Below are positions 33,578-42,060 of a DNA stretch of 64,000 bases, piece by piece. The notes beneath the pieces are model-generated. The model had not been told where the DNA came from and did no database searches. It saw only the letters and a list, made by a program, of their open reading frames with translations. The number at the start of each line of letters is the position of its first letter. Position 1 is the first letter of the stretch. Source of the DNA: Candidatus Pullilachnospira intestinigallinarum (GTDB taxonomy: Bacteria; Bacillota; Clostridia; Lachnospirales; Lachnospiraceae); contig DVIN01000021.1 of NCBI GenBank assembly GCA_018711275.1, positions 85,671 to 149,670 on the forward strand, given 5' to 3'. Made by a program: the position numbers and the translations under genes.

Positions 33578-34927
33578 ATGGAAACAAAAGAGCATTTATT
33601 TTCCAACCGGGATCTGCGCCTGCTGCTGGTCCCGGTGATTATTGAGCAGATTCTGGCCTCTCTGATGGGAACGGCGGATACCATGATGGTCAGCAACGTG
33701 GGATCGGCAGCCATTTCGGCAGTGTCCCTGGTGGACTCCATCAATGTGTTGGTGATCCAGGTGTTTTCCGCCCTGGCCGCAGGAGGCGCGATCATCTGCT
33801 CCCAGTATATCGGGCAGGGAGACGCGAAAAACGCCAGACAGTCGGCGGAGCAGCTGCTTCTGGTAACCGGGGTGATCTCCATTTTGCTGGCGGCCATCTG
33901 TCTGCTGTTCAACGAACCGCTGCTGAAGCTGATTTTCGGAAATGTGGAGGCGGCGGTGATGGAAAATTCCATGACCTACTTTTTTTATACGGCCCTGTCC
34001 TTCCCCTTCATTGCCCTTTACAATGCGGGGGCTTCGGTGTTCCGGGCCCAGCAGAATACCCGGCTTCCCATGGTGGTGTCCGTGATTTCCAATATCATGA
34101 ACATCATCGGAAATGCCATCCTGATTTTCGGATTTCAGATGGGGGTGGCCGGCGCGGCCATTTCCACGCTGATCTCCCGAATTTTCTGTGCGGTGGTGAT
34201 TTTGGGATATCTGCGGATGCCCCGCCAGGAGGTGGTGGTGAACCATTATCTCTCCATCCGCCCCAGCGGCCGGCGGATGAAAACCATCCTGGCGGTGGGA
34301 ATCCCCACCGGTGTGGAAAATGGAATGTTCCAGTTCGGAAAGCTGGCGATCCAGTCCACGGTATCCACCCTGGGAACCGCGGCCATCGCCGCCCAGGCCA
34401 TGACCAATATCCTGGAAAATCTCAACGGGATTGCGGCCATCGGCGTGGGGATCGGACTGATGACGGTGGTGGGCCAGTGCATCGGAGCGGGAAGAAGAGA
34501 CGATGCGGTCTATTATATCAAAAAACTATCCGTGATTGCCGAGGTGGTGATTGTGGCCGGATGCCTGCTGGTGTACGCGGCGGCACGGCCGGTGACCGTC
34601 ATCGGCGGCATGGAGGCGGAGAGCGCCCGCATGTGTCTGCATATGATGGGCTGGATTACCATTGTGAAGCCCATTGTCTGGGTATTTGCCTTTATCCCGG
34701 CCTATGGAATGCGGGCGGCGGGGGACGTGAAATTTTCCATGATCCTCTCCTGCGCTTCCATGTGGATCTTCCGGGTGAGCCTCTGTATTTTTCTGTGCCG
34801 TGTCCTGGGATTTGGCCCCATGGGCGTGTGGATCGGCATGTTCACGGACTGGACGGTGCGGGGAATTTTCTATATGATCCGGTTCCATCGGCGGAAATGG
34901 CTGGATCATCATCTGATCGGCTCCTGA
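33578..34927 (+). CDS. MATE family efflux transporter
   Basis: 449 residues with 12 predicted helices in two similar halves. Family landmarks are PVIIEQILASLMGTADTMMVSNVGSAAISAVSLVD and the second-half ALGTAAIAAQAMTN-like stretch (TLGTAAIAAQAMTNILENLNG). It exports cationic drugs or metabolites using a sodium or proton gradient; no substrate can be named. The RBS GGGGATAAG precedes the ATG. It is likely in one operon with the HD and VOC genes upstream and the Nudix gene 37 bases downstream. Confidence 0.93.
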   Translation: METKEHLFSNRDLRLLLVPVIIEQILASLMGTADTMMVSNVGSAAISAVSLVDSINVLVIQVFSALAAGGAIICSQYIGQGDAKNARQSAEQLLLVTGVISILLAAICLLFNEPLLKLIFGNVEAAVMENSMTYFFYTALSFPFIALYNAGASVFRAQQNTRLPMVVSVISNIMNIIGNAILIFGFQMGVAGAAISTLISRIFCAVVILGYLRMPRQEVVVNHYLSIRPSGRRMKTILAVGIPTGVENGMFQFGKLAIQSTVSTLGTAAIAAQAMTNILENLNGIAAIGVGIGLMTVVGQCIGAGRRDDAVYYIKKLSVIAEVVIVAGCLLVYAAARPVTVIGGMEAESARMCLHMMGWITIVKPIVWVFAFIPAYGMRAAGDVKFSMILSCASMWIFRVSLCIFLCRVLGFGPMGVWIGMFTDWTVRGIFYMIRFHRRKWLDHHLIGS

Positions 34928-34964
34928 GAGAACGGTCAGGAGAAATGCAAAAGGAGAAGCAAAG

Positions 34965-36002
34965 ATGGAACGATCCTGTATGACGACACTGTGTTATCTG
35001 GAAACGGAGGACAGCTATCTGATGCTGCATCGGATCCGGAAAAAGAAAGATGTAAATAAGGGGAAATGGATAGGCGTCGGCGGCCATTTTGAGGAGGGGG
35101 AGAGCCCCGAGGACTGTCTTGTGCGGGAAGTGAAGGAGGAGACGGGCCTTACGCTGACCTCCTGGAGATTCCGGGGGCTGGTGACTTTTACCCAGGAAGG
35201 GTACGGCACGGAGTATATGTGTCTGTATACGGCGGATGGATTCTCCGGCACCCGGAAGGATTGCGATGAGGGGGAGCTTGCCTGGGTCAAAAAGGACGGA
35301 CTTTCCCGGCTGAATCTGTGGAGCGGCGATCTGATTTTTCTGGAACTTCTGGCCAGGGAAGCGCCGTTTTTCTCTCTGAAGCTGCGGTATGAGGGAGATT
35401 TGCTGCGGGAAGCGGTGCTGGACGGGAAGCCCCTGGAGCTGTTTGAGGTGCTGGATGAACGGGGAGAGAAAACCGGCCTGGTAAAAGAGAGAAACTGTGT
35501 GCACCGGGACGGAGACTGGCACGGCACCGCCCATATCTGGATTGCCCGTCCCCGGGAAAATGGCTGGCAGGTGCTGCTGCAGCTGCGGAGCCGCCGGAAG
35601 GATATCTACCCCGGATGCTTTGATATTTCCTCCGCCGGTCATGTGGACGCGGGAGAGGACCGTCCGGGGACGGCCCTGCGGGAGCTGGCGGAGGAGCTGG
35701 GAATCGCGGCGCAGCCGGAGGATCTCCGGTTTCTCACCCTCCGGTGGGGCGAGACGGATCAGGAATTTTCCGGAAAACGGGTGATTGACCGGGAAATCGC
35801 GGCGGTCTACCTGTACACCCGCCCGGTGGATATCGGCGCCCTCAGGCTTCAGCCGGAAGAGGTGGAACGGGTGGAATGGATAGATCTGGCGGATCTTAGG
35901 CAGCGGGTTTCGCAGGGGGATCCGTCTTTCTGCGTGCAGATGGATGAAGTGGAAATCCTGGAGAATGCCCTGAGTGGAAATGGTTTTGGGGCTAAAGATT
36001 AA
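34965..36002 (+). CDS. double Nudix hydrolase fusion
   Basis: 345 residues with two complete Nudix boxes. Box 1 is GGHFEEGESPEDCLVREV then KEETGL (about 36-60), in a MutT/8-oxo-dGTPase-like domain of about 160 residues. Box 2 is AGHVDAGEDRPGTALREL then AEELGI (about 223-246), in a domain opening with ELFEVLDERGEKTGLVKERNCVHRDGDWH, typical of the IDI-like/YfcD branch. Each box keeps the E-x-x-E-E metal site. The protein probably cleaves nucleoside diphosphate derivatives or pyrophosphates at two sites. RBS AAAGGAGAAG. Greater than usual length results from the fusion. Confidence 0.9.
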   Translation: MERSCMTTLCYLETEDSYLMLHRIRKKKDVNKGKWIGVGGHFEEGESPEDCLVREVKEETGLTLTSWRFRGLVTFTQEGYGTEYMCLYTADGFSGTRKDCDEGELAWVKKDGLSRLNLWSGDLIFLELLAREAPFFSLKLRYEGDLLREAVLDGKPLELFEVLDERGEKTGLVKERNCVHRDGDWHGTAHIWIARPRENGWQVLLQLRSRRKDIYPGCFDISSAGHVDAGEDRPGTALRELAEELGIAAQPEDLRFLTLRWGETDQEFSGKRVIDREIAAVYLYTRPVDIGALRLQPEEVERVEWIDLADLRQRVSQGDPSFCVQMDEVEILENALSGNGFGAKD

Positions 36003-36047
36003 GAGCGGGCCGGTCATACAGCCGGACAGAAGAGAGGAGACAGAGAT

Positions 36048-36551
36048 ATGCGGGAGCGACTGACCCCACAGGATGTGGAGAAAATTCAGCAGGAGATCGA
36101 CCACCGGAAGCTGGTGGTCCGCAAGGAGGCCATTGAGGCGGTGAAGGAAGCCCGGGCCCAGGGAGATCTCAGCGAAAACTTTGAATATTATGCGGCAAAA
36201 CGGGAAAAGAACCAGAACGAGAGCCGGATCCGCTACCTGGAGCGGGTGCTGAAAACGGCGGAGATCATCACGGATCATTCCGGCGAGGACGAGGTGGGGC
36301 TGGATAACACGGTAACCCTTTATGTGGAGGAGGACGATGTGGAGGAGACCTACCGGCTGGTGACGTCTATCCGGGGAAATTCCCTGGAGGGGCTGATCAG
36401 CACCGAATCTCCCATCGGGAAGGCCATTCTGGGCCACAAGGTGGGAGACCGGGTGCTGGTGCAGGTGAACGACCAGTACGGCTACTATGTGGAAATCCGG
36501 AAGATCGAGAAAACCCGGGATGAAAGCGGCGATAAAATCAGAAGCTACTGA
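36048..36551 (+). CDS. transcription elongation factor GreA/GreB family
   Basis: 167 residues. It rescues backtracked RNA polymerase by stimulating transcript cleavage through the secondary channel. The N-terminal coiled coil ends with EARAQGDLSENFEYYAAKREKNQNESRI, carrying the tip acidic residues D-L-S-E-N. The C-terminal FKBP-like part has DTV-type strands, SPIGKAILGHKVGD and a final YYVEIRKIEK. RBS GAGGAGACAG. It is followed closely by a hydrolase gene. Confidence 0.95.
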   Translation: MRERLTPQDVEKIQQEIDHRKLVVRKEAIEAVKEARAQGDLSENFEYYAAKREKNQNESRIRYLERVLKTAEIITDHSGEDEVGLDNTVTLYVEEDDVEETYRLVTSIRGNSLEGLISTESPIGKAILGHKVGDRVLVQVNDQYGYYVEIRKIEKTRDESGDKIRSY

Positions 36552-36621
36552 GAAAGGGACAGTGGAGCCGCAGGGCCCACTGCCAGAGACAGACAACCAT
36601 GAGGAGACAAGACGGATACCC

Positions 36622-37599
36622 ATGACAAAGAAGAAACTCATCATAGCAGCGGGGGTTGTGGTGCTGGCGCTGACACTGCTTCTGGTGATCGGCGCCAATC
36701 TGCTGGTGAGCGCGGCTCTGGTGCCTTCCTTTATGAGGAGGCTGGAAGCCTTTCAGACCATTACGGAGGACAGTGTGGCAGCTCTGGTACATACCGATGA
36801 TATCACGGCCAACCAGCAGGAGGCTTATTCGGAGACGGAACAGTGGCTGGAAACGGCGGACGCCTCCCGGCTTACCGCCGAAACAGAGGATGGCTATCGT
36901 CTGGTGGCGGAGGAATTTCATCCGCGGCAGGAGAGCAGCCGCTGGGTGCTTCTGCTTCACGGATACACCGGATGGAAGGAGGCCATGTATCCCATTGCCA
37001 TGGAATATGTGCAGCGGGGATTTCACGCGCTGGTTCCCGACATGCGGTGCCAGGGAGAAAGCGAAGGGGATTTTATCGGCATGGGCTGGACGGACCGGCT
37101 GGACAACAGGATCTGGATTTCCCATATCCTGGAGGAAAATCCGGATGCCGAGATTGTGATTCAGGGACAGTCCATGGGAGCCGCCTGCGCCCTGCTGATG
37201 ACCGGGGAGGAGCTTCCGGATAACGTGAAGGCCGTGGTGTCCGACTGCGCCTATACGGACGCCTACGAGATGTTTAAAAAGCAGATGGGGGAATGGTTCC
37301 ATCTCCCGTCCTTTCCGCTGCTTCCTGTGGCAAATCTGATGCTGCAGCTGCGGGGCGGTTATGATCTGAAAAATGCCGCGCCCATCCGTGCGGTGACCCA
37401 CAGCCGGATTCCCACCCTGTTTATCCACGGACTTAAGGATCAGATGATCGATCCACAGATGACCAGAGACCTTTATGCGGCGGCTTCCTGTCCGAAACAG
37501 CTGCTGCTGGTGGAAGGGGCGGGACACGCCCAGTCCCAGGACAAGGACCCGGAATTGTACTATGGAACAATTTTTGATTTGCTTGCACAGTATCTGTGA
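36622..37599 (+). CDS. membrane-anchored alpha/beta hydrolase
   Basis: 325 residues. MTKKKLIIAAGVVVLALTLLLVIGANLLVSAAL is an N-terminal transmembrane anchor, putting the enzyme outside. The hydrolase has the oxyanion strand WVLLLHGYTGWKEAM, nucleophile elbow IQGQSMGAACALL (Ser), Asp in FIHGLKDQMIDP and His in GAGHAQSQD. It resembles BAAT/YqkD-type serine hydrolases; substrate unknown. The ATG at 36622 was chosen because the signal anchor starts there and GAGGAG lies upstream; the frame extends further back into greA. Confidence 0.9.
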   Translation: MTKKKLIIAAGVVVLALTLLLVIGANLLVSAALVPSFMRRLEAFQTITEDSVAALVHTDDITANQQEAYSETEQWLETADASRLTAETEDGYRLVAEEFHPRQESSRWVLLLHGYTGWKEAMYPIAMEYVQRGFHALVPDMRCQGESEGDFIGMGWTDRLDNRIWISHILEENPDAEIVIQGQSMGAACALLMTGEELPDNVKAVVSDCAYTDAYEMFKKQMGEWFHLPSFPLLPVANLMLQLRGGYDLKNAAPIRAVTHSRIPTLFIHGLKDQMIDPQMTRDLYAAASCPKQLLLVEGAGHAQSQDKDPELYYGTIFDLLAQYL

Positions 37600-37690
37600 G
37601 ATTTCAGTGGATATCTGCCGGTGATTCGGTTATAATTGGTAATACCATGTGGCTGACACACAGGGAATAACCAGGAGGTTTTTACGCATT

Positions 37691-38341
37691 ATGACATTGA
37701 AGGAACGTATGCAGAAGGGGATGCTCTTTTACGAGCACGGACACAAGGATCCGGTGGATATTCAGCAGGAACAGGAACTGGAGGCGGAGCGCCGCCGCTG
37801 CAAGGAAGTCATGTTTGACTACAACAGCACCAGGCCCAGCGAGGACGAAAAGCGTAAGGAGATTCTGAAGGGGATTCTGGGAGACTGCGGCGAGCACGTT
37901 TTCATTGAAAATCCGGTACATATGTCCTATGGCTCCCATGTGCATCTGGGAGAGCATTTCTATGCCAATTTCAATCTGGTGATTGTGGATGATATGGATG
38001 TTTACATCGGAAACCGGGTAATGATCGGCCCCAATGTGACCATCACCACCACCGGCCATCCGGTATATCCGCTGTACCGGGAACTGGTGGCTCACTACTC
38101 TCTTCCCATTCACATCGGGGATAACGTGTGGATCGGCGCCAATTCGGTGATCCTGCCCGGCGTCACCATCGGGGAGAACTCCGTGGTGGGCGCGGGAAGC
38201 ATTGTCACCAGAGACATTCCCGCCAATGTGGTGGCGGTGGGAAATCCCTGCCGCGTGATGCGTCCCATCACCGAAAGGGACCGGGAATACTATTTCCGAG
38301 ACAGGAAGGTAGATTTTCCCTATACGCTCAGGGAGGAGTAG
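37691..38341 (+). CDS. LacA/Maa-type sugar O-acetyltransferase
   Basis: 216 residues. The N-terminal Maa cap domain (MTLKERMQKGMLFYEHGH ... EQELEAERRRC) precedes a left-handed beta helix of hexapeptide repeats (IGNRVMIGPNVTI, IGDNVWIGANSVILPGVTIGENSVVGAGSIV). The catalytic His lies in TTTGHPVYPLYRE. It transfers acetyl from acetyl-CoA to a sugar hydroxyl. The ATG follows AGGAGG at 37673-37678. TATAAT at 37631 is a likely -10. Confidence 0.93.
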   Translation: MTLKERMQKGMLFYEHGHKDPVDIQQEQELEAERRRCKEVMFDYNSTRPSEDEKRKEILKGILGDCGEHVFIENPVHMSYGSHVHLGEHFYANFNLVIVDDMDVYIGNRVMIGPNVTITTTGHPVYPLYRELVAHYSLPIHIGDNVWIGANSVILPGVTIGENSVVGAGSIVTRDIPANVVAVGNPCRVMRPITERDREYYFRDRKVDFPYTLREE

Positions 38342-38465
38342 AAAAAACAGTCCGTGATAAGCGAGGCATAATCTGAAGAAATCTGTGCAATACTATTTTC
38401 AGAACCGGAGATTTTATGAGGAAATCCCTCACCATATGTTTACGGATCAGGAGGAGTAGAGCGCA

Positions 38466-38894
38466 ATGAACGGAAATGCAGAACTGTTGAACTATGTCTA
38501 TCAGAATGCGGAGATGGGCGTCAATACCATGAAACAGATCATGGACCTGGTGGAGGAGGATTCCATGAAGGAACATCTCAGAAGCCAGCTGACTGCTTAC
38601 GAAGATTTTCAGCAGGAGGCGCGGAAGCTGCTGAATGAGAACGGATATGACGAGAAGGGCATCGGAGCCCTGGACCGGCTGAAAACATATCTGATGATTA
38701 ATATGCAGACCATGACGGATACCTCCGCCTCCCACATCGCGAAAATGCTGATTACGGGAAGCAATATGGGAATTGTGGAGGCCACCCAGAATCTGAAAAA
38801 ATATGAACACGCGGACAAAGAGGCCATAAAGCTGATGGAGCGGCTGATGAAAACGGAAGAAAAGAATGTACAGGAACTGAAACGCTATCTGTGA
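38466..38894 (+). CDS. helical protein of unknown function (four-helix-bundle-like)
   Basis: 142 residues, strongly helical and rich in methionine. NAELLNYVYQNAEMGVNTMKQIMDLVEEDSM and QLTAYEDFQQEARKLLNEN make two long amphipathic helices; MINMQTMTDTSASHIAKMLITGSNMGIVEATQNL and KEAIKLMERLMKTEEKNVQELKRYL make two more. The pattern recalls ferritin-like or DUF2383-like bundles, but the metal ligands are not clearly in place. RBS GGAGGAG. It is followed by a strong terminator and is apparently monocistronic. Confidence 0.75.
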   Translation: MNGNAELLNYVYQNAEMGVNTMKQIMDLVEEDSMKEHLRSQLTAYEDFQQEARKLLNENGYDEKGIGALDRLKTYLMINMQTMTDTSASHIAKMLITGSNMGIVEATQNLKKYEHADKEAIKLMERLMKTEEKNVQELKRYL

Positions 38895-38910
38895 AAGCTG
38901 TCCGAACAGA

Positions 38911-38962
38911 AAATCCCCTGCGGCATCCGGTTTTACAATCCGGATCCCTGCGGGGGATTTTT
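38911..38962 (+). terminator. strong terminator
   Basis: AAATCCCC and GGGGATTT arms, with inner CTGC/ATCCGG pairing to CCGGAT/CTGCG, then TTTTTGTTTT. Confidence 0.85.
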
Positions 38963-39009
38963 GTTTTCAAAGCTTTCTGGGCCGGAAAATCCACGCCCGG
39001 CCTCCCCGG

Positions 39010-39660
39010 TCAGATGTCTGCCGGATCGGCCGGAGCCGATTGGGAAATCCGGGGACGCCAGGCCGTCTGAATCCGTCCGATCAGGACAGAGGAGATGGTC
39101 ACGGTCACCAGAGAACAGCCGATATTAATCAGCGGAATATAAGTGGCAGACAGAAGCAGTACCACCACATCCGTGAACAGATAAGCCTTTGACAGTGTCA
39201 GCGGTGTTTTTCTGGAAAGTATAAGCGCCAGCGCGTCATCGCCGCCGGTGGCGCCTCCTGACCGGACCACCAAACCGACGCCCACGCCCACAAAAGTGCC
39301 GCCCAAAATGGCTGCCAGCAGTGGACGGCCGCTCAGATTGGGAAGAAGCGGGCCGGTAAACTCCCAGAGGGAATAGAAAAGGGCATATCCCGCACTGGAA
39401 ATCAGAGCATTTTTCAGGAAGCCTTTCCCTAAAATCTGAAGCGCTGCCAGATAACACAAAAGATCCAGAACAAATTCGCTGATTCCCGGTGAGATATGAA
39501 GCCAGTGCTGAAGAAGAAGAGTCAGCCCCAGAATCCCTCCCTCCGTAATTTTGCTTTGACTGTGAACATTGTAAAGTCCGAAGGACAGAATCATGACGCC
39601 GGCCAACAACACCGTGTAACGTTTCCAGCTGGCGATTCCGCCCTTATTGTTGGTATCCAT
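39010..39660 (-). CDS. YitT family membrane protein
   Basis: 216 residues. MDTNNKGGIASWKRYTVLLAGVMILSFGLYNVHSQSKITEGGILGLTLLL is the usual YitT (DUF161) opening. Later helices have GGTFVGVGVGLVVRSGGATGGDDALALIL, the family hallmark G-G-A-x-G-G-D-D. It lacks the C-terminal cytosolic DUF2179 domain seen in about 280-residue members. Function is unknown; a transport role is presumed. The start is at 39660 behind GGAGTTC. It is transcribed divergently from a MerR gene with an intervening MerR-type promoter. Confidence 0.9.
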   Translation of the reverse strand: MDTNNKGGIASWKRYTVLLAGVMILSFGLYNVHSQSKITEGGILGLTLLLQHWLHISPGISEFVLDLLCYLAALQILGKGFLKNALISSAGYALFYSLWEFTGPLLPNLSGRPLLAAILGGTFVGVGVGLVVRSGGATGGDDALALILSRKTPLTLSKAYLFTDVVVLLLSATYIPLINIGCSLVTVTISSVLIGRIQTAWRPRISQSAPADPADI

Positions 39661-39724
39661 AAGAACTCCTTTCTGTAATTGACGGCTGCAGGAAGAACCG
39701 TCAGAAAAACCGCAGAAATTTTTC

Positions 39725-39785
39725 TTGCATCCGGATGCCTGCTGCGGTATAGTCAGTATAAAGAATATAGCAGGTATATTGTCAA
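39725..39785. promoter_or_regulatory. divergent promoters; yitT side has 19-bp spacer and dyad
   Basis: Plus strand, for merR: TTGCAT (39725-39730), 17 bp, TATAGT (39748-39753). Minus strand, for yitT: TTGACA (39785-39780), 19 bp, TATACT (39760-39755). The yitT spacer contains the dyad AATATA-GCAGG-TATATT (39764-39780). A 19-bp spacer with a central dyad is the mark of a MerR-activated promoter. Confidence 0.75.
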
Positions 39786-39813
39786 GAACTTTGTGAAAAA
39801 GATAAACTGCCAG

Positions 39814-39845
39814 GTAACAGCGAAGCCGGAAGGCGGAACTGTTAC
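39814..39845 (+). repeat. CAG-nGAA-GCC-GRAA-GGC-CTG mini-hairpin element, copy 2
   Basis: GTAACAG and CTGTTAC enclose CGAA-GCC-GGAA-GGC-GGAA. This is the most complete copy, 25 bp before the merR start. Confidence 0.55.
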
Positions 39846-39869
39846 ACTGCCGGAAAAAGGAGAAGTAAA

Positions 39870-40730
39870 ATGGCGACGCTGTTTACGGTGGGGGAGATGG
39901 CAAAACTCAGCAATATTTCCAAGCAGACACTGATTTTTTATGACCGGAAAGGGGTATTTACCCCCAACCATGTGGATCCGGACAACGGCTATCGGTATTA
40001 TTCTGCCGATCAGCTGGAGCTTTTGGATAATATTCTGATTTTGAAGGAAATGGGGCTGTCCCTGGAAGAAATCAAAAACTTTATGGAAAACCGTTCCGTG
40101 GATCTGGCGCTGACCCTGATGCGGGAACAGCAGAAAAAGATGGATCAGCGGATGGAACGGATCCGGAAGCTGCAGAAAAAACTGGAGGGTAAGATCGAGA
40201 TTCTGGAATCTTTCCAAAAGGATGAAAAACGGATTGTTTTTCTTACGAAGGAGAAACCGGAGTATCTGCTGCTGGAGCCGGTGAAAGGAACAGGCGATCT
40301 TCTGGAACAGGATCTGGCTCAAAAGAGTCTGCTGTGCCGGGCAAAACAGCAGAATTATCCCTATTATTACCAGATCGGCGCCATGTATTCCAGGGAAAAT
40401 CTGAAGGCGGGGCAATGGCAGCGGGCTTCCTATATGTTTTTGCTGCTGGAAAATCCGGTGGAGGATCCCCTGTATCTGGAAAAACCGCCGGGTTGTTATG
40501 CCCGGGGATATCATACCGGCCCCTACCAGTCGTCCCATGACACCTGCAGACGGGTGTGGGAGGCTGTCCGCGAGAAAAACGGTCAGCCCGGAGCGTATGC
40601 TTTTGAATACTGTATATTGGACAGTCTCACCTCCCGCAGCAGCAGGGATTATGTGACGGAGATTCAGATTCCGGTGGCGCAGGGCGTACCGGAACACACA
40701 GAGAGGAGAGAAAGACGGAGCGTTTTTTGA
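39870..40730 (+). CDS. MerR family regulator with GyrI-like effector domain
   Basis: 286 residues. The N-terminal winged helix is FTVGEMAKLSNISKQTLIFYDRKGVFTP, then YRYYSADQLELLDNILILKEMG. A coiled dimer helix rich in K, R, M and Q (85-125) leads to a BmrR/GyrI-type ligand-binding domain (CYARGYHTGPYQSSHDTCRRVWEAV; AYEYCI-like AYAFEYCILD). Such regulators sense hydrophobic or cationic compounds. It probably activates the divergent yitT promoter. RBS AAAAAGGAG. Confidence 0.9.
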   Translation: MATLFTVGEMAKLSNISKQTLIFYDRKGVFTPNHVDPDNGYRYYSADQLELLDNILILKEMGLSLEEIKNFMENRSVDLALTLMREQQKKMDQRMERIRKLQKKLEGKIEILESFQKDEKRIVFLTKEKPEYLLLEPVKGTGDLLEQDLAQKSLLCRAKQQNYPYYYQIGAMYSRENLKAGQWQRASYMFLLLENPVEDPLYLEKPPGCYARGYHTGPYQSSHDTCRRVWEAVREKNGQPGAYAFEYCILDSLTSRSSRDYVTEIQIPVAQGVPEHTERRERRSVF

Positions 40731-40761
40731 GACAGAAGGGGTAGTTCTGAGAATTTTGTGC

Positions 40762-40785
40762 GGCCGTATGGCCGGGAAAGGAGAA
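40762..40785 (+). repeat. modular palindromic repeat, locus 3 (partial)
   Basis: GGCCGTATGGCC followed by GGGAAAGGAGAA, directly before the oxidoreductase start. It matches the GGCCATACGGCC-GGAAAGAGAGGAA module at 59273. Confidence 0.55.
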
Positions 40786-40790
40786 TCTAT

Positions 40791-41786
40791 ATGGGAGAAA
40801 AATTCAGATTCGGTATTATGGGAGCGGGCAATATCACCCGCCAGTTCTGTGACGCGGTGGAGCGCACCAAAACGGCTGTGGTGGCGGCAGTGGCAGGAAG
40901 GACGCCGGGCAAAGCCGCAAAGCTGGCGGAGGAATTTCAGATTCCCGGTGTGTATGAAGATTATGAGGAAATGTTGAAAAAGGAGCAGCTGGACGCGGTA
41001 TATATTGCGGTTACCACCAACGCGCACTATGAACTGGCCATGCTGTGTCTGGATTATCGGATGCCGGTGCTCTGCGAGAAGGCCATGTTCCGTACTTATC
41101 AGGAAGCAAAAACGGTTTTTGACCGGTCGGAAGAGCTGGGGGTGTTTGTGATGGAAGGGATGTGGAGCCGCTTCCTTCCCAAGATGGCGGTGATCCGCCG
41201 GTGGATCGCGCAGGGAAGAATCGGTGATGTGACGATGGCCCAGGTGGATATCGGCTTTCAGGCTCCCAGGGACCCGGCCAACCGGTATTTTAACCGGGAA
41301 TTGGGAGGGGGAGCCATGTATGATCTGACAGTTTACTGTTATGATATCCTTACAGGACTTCTGGAAAAACCGGTGAAATCGGTGGATATTCAGACCATTT
41401 GGACCGATACGGATGTGGATGCGGCCGAGCTTTTGCAGGTGCAGATGGAGGGATGTCTGGGGCGACTGGCGGCCAGTTTTCTGACGGATCTGGGAGATAA
41501 GGCCGTGCTCTTCGGAAGCAAAGGCCGGATCGAAATGAAAAATCCCCATTATGGACAGGACTGCTGGCTGTATGAAGACGGACAGGAACCGGAGATGTTT
41601 GCGGATGACCAGGAGAACGGATTTGTCTACGAGATCCAGGAAGTGGTGGACTGTGTCCGCCGCGGGGATGTGGAGAGTCAGGTGGCGCCTCATCGCATGA
41701 CTCTGGAAGCTTCCCGGCTGTATGATCAGATTTTAAAGACAAAAGAGACGGCCCAAAAGATTACGCTCTCCTCCATTATCGGATAA
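40791..41786 (+). CDS. Gfo/Idh/MocA family oxidoreductase
   Basis: 331 residues. The Rossmann start is FRFGIMGAGNITRQF, followed by the family motif VLCEKAMFRTYQEA, equivalent to CEKP with the proline replaced by alanine. The C-terminal domain has MEGMWSRFLPKMAVIRRWI and GGGAMYDLTVYCYDI. It oxidises or reduces a sugar or polyol derivative with NAD(P); trans-1,2-dihydrobenzene-1,2-diol dehydrogenase-like members share the EGMWSRF phrase. The ATG at 40791 follows AAAGGAGAA. Confidence 0.92.
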   Translation: MGEKFRFGIMGAGNITRQFCDAVERTKTAVVAAVAGRTPGKAAKLAEEFQIPGVYEDYEEMLKKEQLDAVYIAVTTNAHYELAMLCLDYRMPVLCEKAMFRTYQEAKTVFDRSEELGVFVMEGMWSRFLPKMAVIRRWIAQGRIGDVTMAQVDIGFQAPRDPANRYFNRELGGGAMYDLTVYCYDILTGLLEKPVKSVDIQTIWTDTDVDAAELLQVQMEGCLGRLAASFLTDLGDKAVLFGSKGRIEMKNPHYGQDCWLYEDGQEPEMFADDQENGFVYEIQEVVDCVRRGDVESQVAPHRMTLEASRLYDQILKTKETAQKITLSSIIG

Positions 41787-41852
41787 AAAAGACATAACTA
41801 TTGAGAAAATCTTAATTTTATCTGACAAAACCAAAAAACACGCAAAAGATAA

Positions 41853-41881
41853 TTGACAGAAATAAAGACGCATGCTATATT
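41853..41881 (+). promoter_or_regulatory. strong promoter of the riboswitch
   Basis: Perfect TTGACA (41853-41858), 17 bp, TATATT (41876-41881); transcription would begin a few bases before the aptamer. Confidence 0.85.
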
Positions 41882-41890
41882 ATCACCAGG

Positions 41891-41994
41891 CAATGAAAAG
41901 GGAGTAGCTGAACGCCGGAAACGGCGGTTTTGAAAGCGTCAACCGATGTTCCGAGAGGACATCCGTATCAAATGAAATAGCAAGACTTTTATTG
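41891..41994 (+). ncRNA. yybP-ykoY (Mn2+) riboswitch
   Basis: The aptamer has AAAGGGAGTAGC at the 5' side, CGTCAACCG in the middle and AGCAAGACTTTT at the 3' side, the conserved islands of the yybP-ykoY family. Stem P1 pairs CAATGAAAAG (41891-41900) with CTTTTATTG (41986-41994). The 3' strand of P1 is also the 5' arm of the following terminator, so ligand-stabilised P1 would prevent termination and turn expression on with Mn2+. Known targets are Mn2+ exporters, TerC-type proteins or P-type ATPases; none is present here. Recognised from memory of the consensus, not by a search. Confidence 0.88.
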
Positions 41995-42029
41995 TAACGG
42001 CATAGTTATGATAAAAGTCTTTTTTTTTT
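41982..42029 (+). terminator. riboswitch expression-platform terminator
   Basis: AAGACTTTTAT (41982-41992) and ATAAAAGTCTT (42011-42021) form an 11-bp stem followed by eight more T. The 5' arm overlaps riboswitch P1. Confidence 0.9.
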
Positions 42030-42060
42030 CACAGACCTTGCCTTTTCATGCCGCGCCGGT

